DNA of 52,695 bases, from IMG/VR virus record IMGVR_UViG_3300031730_000008, positions 1 to 52,695 of that record; one strand, given 5' to 3'. The notes under the pieces are model-generated. The model had not been told where the DNA came from. It ran no database searches and saw nothing but the letters and a program-made list of their open reading frames with translations. The stretch is from a virus. A program made the translations under genes and the position numbers. How positions within the stretch are numbered: position 1 is the first letter of the stretch; the number at the start of each line of letters is the position of its first letter. This document shows positions 52,334 to 52,695 of this stretch, one piece after another.

Positions 52334-52695
52334 AACATCTGTTAAAATTTCTGGTTTTGGCTTTAGTTGCCTTTGATACGGCTGCGTACGCCGCAAGCGG
52401 TACACTGAATAATCATGCTTTCGCGATCGGTAAAGGTGCAGGCGTAACTGGTTATACGTCGCTGCTCTGCCCATCCGGGCAGTTCCCAATGGGGCAGACT
52501 GCGGCCGATCCTCTGTGCGTTGCTGCATCCGGCGACGCAACCATGACGGCTGCCGCTGTACTGACGTTGGCCACAGTTAACGCGAACGTGGGCTCGTTCG
52601 GCTCGACAACGCAATGCGTCGCTTTTACGGTTGATGCCAAAGGGCGGCTTACGGCTGCATCGGCCGCGACATGCGCCCCTGCAATCGGTAGCGTC
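52330..52695 (+). CDS. Glycine-rich tail adhesin, 5' part (continues at 128)
   Basis: First 122 of 419 residues. A clear Sec signal peptide (MKHLLKFLVLALVAFDTAAY, then AAS) is followed by a Cys-containing module (SLLCPSGQFPMGQTAADPLC) resembling GVPFVGQGATTDPAC in the tailspike at 1629. The remainder, including the polyglycine domain, is at 128-1021. ATGA overlap with 51731. Confidence 0.8.
   Translation, partial: MKHLLKFLVLALVAFDTAAYAASGTLNNHAFAIGKGAGVTGYTSLLCPSGQFPMGQTAADPLCVAASGDATMTAAAVLTLATVNANVGSFGSTTQCVAFTVDAKGRLTAASAATCAPAIGSV
52570..52695. repeat. Terminal direct repeat, right copy
   Basis: Identical to 2-127; see left copy. Confidence 0.9.

Noticed and set aside
1-52695. Diversity-generating retroelement near the repeated fibre genes
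   Set aside because: No reverse transcriptase and no template/variable repeat pair with A-specific changes were seen.
1-52695. CRISPR array, integrase, excisionase or CI-type repressor
   Set aside because: No evenly spaced direct repeats of CRISPR size and no recognisable site-specific recombinase or lysogeny repressor among the open frames.

Overview
The window is one complete, tailed-phage genome opened at an arbitrary point. The last 126 bases repeat bases 2-127, and a tail-adhesin gene runs across the join (52330-52695 continuing at 128-1021), so the closed molecule is about 52,569 bp. The parts list indicates a podovirus with a P22-like head-tail connector: portal, a possible scaffold, major capsid, gp4-like and gp10-like tail-closure proteins, a gp7-like ejection protein and a 1,409-residue internal virion protein with a transglycosylase domain. 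It carries its own DNA polymerase I, primase-helicase, DEAD helicase, ssDNA-binding protein and nucleases. No integrase, excisionase or CI-type repressor was recognised, so a virulent life style is likely. A phage-encoded outer-membrane barrel, an O-antigen-ligase-like protein and a depolymerase-like tailspike point to a Gram-negative, probably proteobacterial host. GC is high (roughly 55-60 % by eye).

Layout. 1-3.24 kb (+): end of the tail-adhesin block. 3.24-6.4 kb: M15 endolysin, holin-like protein, large terminase, histone-H1-like RHH protein. 6.44-11.28 kb (-): outer-membrane barrel, then a coupled morphogenesis operon (portal, small overprinted gene, RyR domain, GroES-like co-chaperonin, acidic scaffold candidate, hypothetical). 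11.4-15.3 kb (+): capsid and connector. 15.3-17.8 kb: interleaved small genes, VRR-NUC nuclease, ejection protein. 17.8-31.46 kb (-): replication and early region, with many very short overlapping genes. 31.46-31.78 kb: divergent control region with five 10-bp repeats, a promoter and a hairpin. 31.78-34.76 kb (+): train of microproteins, many with one membrane span. 34.8-39.9 kb (+): internal virion protein and small partners. 39.8-41.3 kb (-): small membrane/zinc protein cluster. 41.4-52.7 kb (+): virion protein, exported proteins, O-antigen-ligase-like protein, NlpC/P60-like enzyme and holin-like proteins, endonuclease VII, then modular tail-fibre genes.

How it works together. The early operons are driven by a recurring promoter (TTGAC-N14 to N17-GTCATACA) often followed by a nearly invariant leader (AAACGCTGGAGAGCA) that supplies the Shine-Dalgarno sequence. 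Most genes overlap their neighbour by ATGA, GTGA, TGATG or TAATG, implying translational coupling.

Most interesting points: (1) several tail-like and accessory proteins start with a Sec-type signal peptide, including both adhesins of a duplicated 'adaptor plus exported adhesin' cassette, beside an O-antigen-ligase-like gene and a separate outer-membrane barrel, which suggests an envelope-remodelling programme; (2) a short MPW motif at the extreme N- or C-terminus of six otherwise unrelated proteins; (3) a three-member family of about 50-residue proteins sharing a [TS]ECxWxVPGT tail; (4) the promoter/leader family and the repeat array; (5) an orphan copy of the C-terminal domain of the phage's DUF2800-type nuclease.
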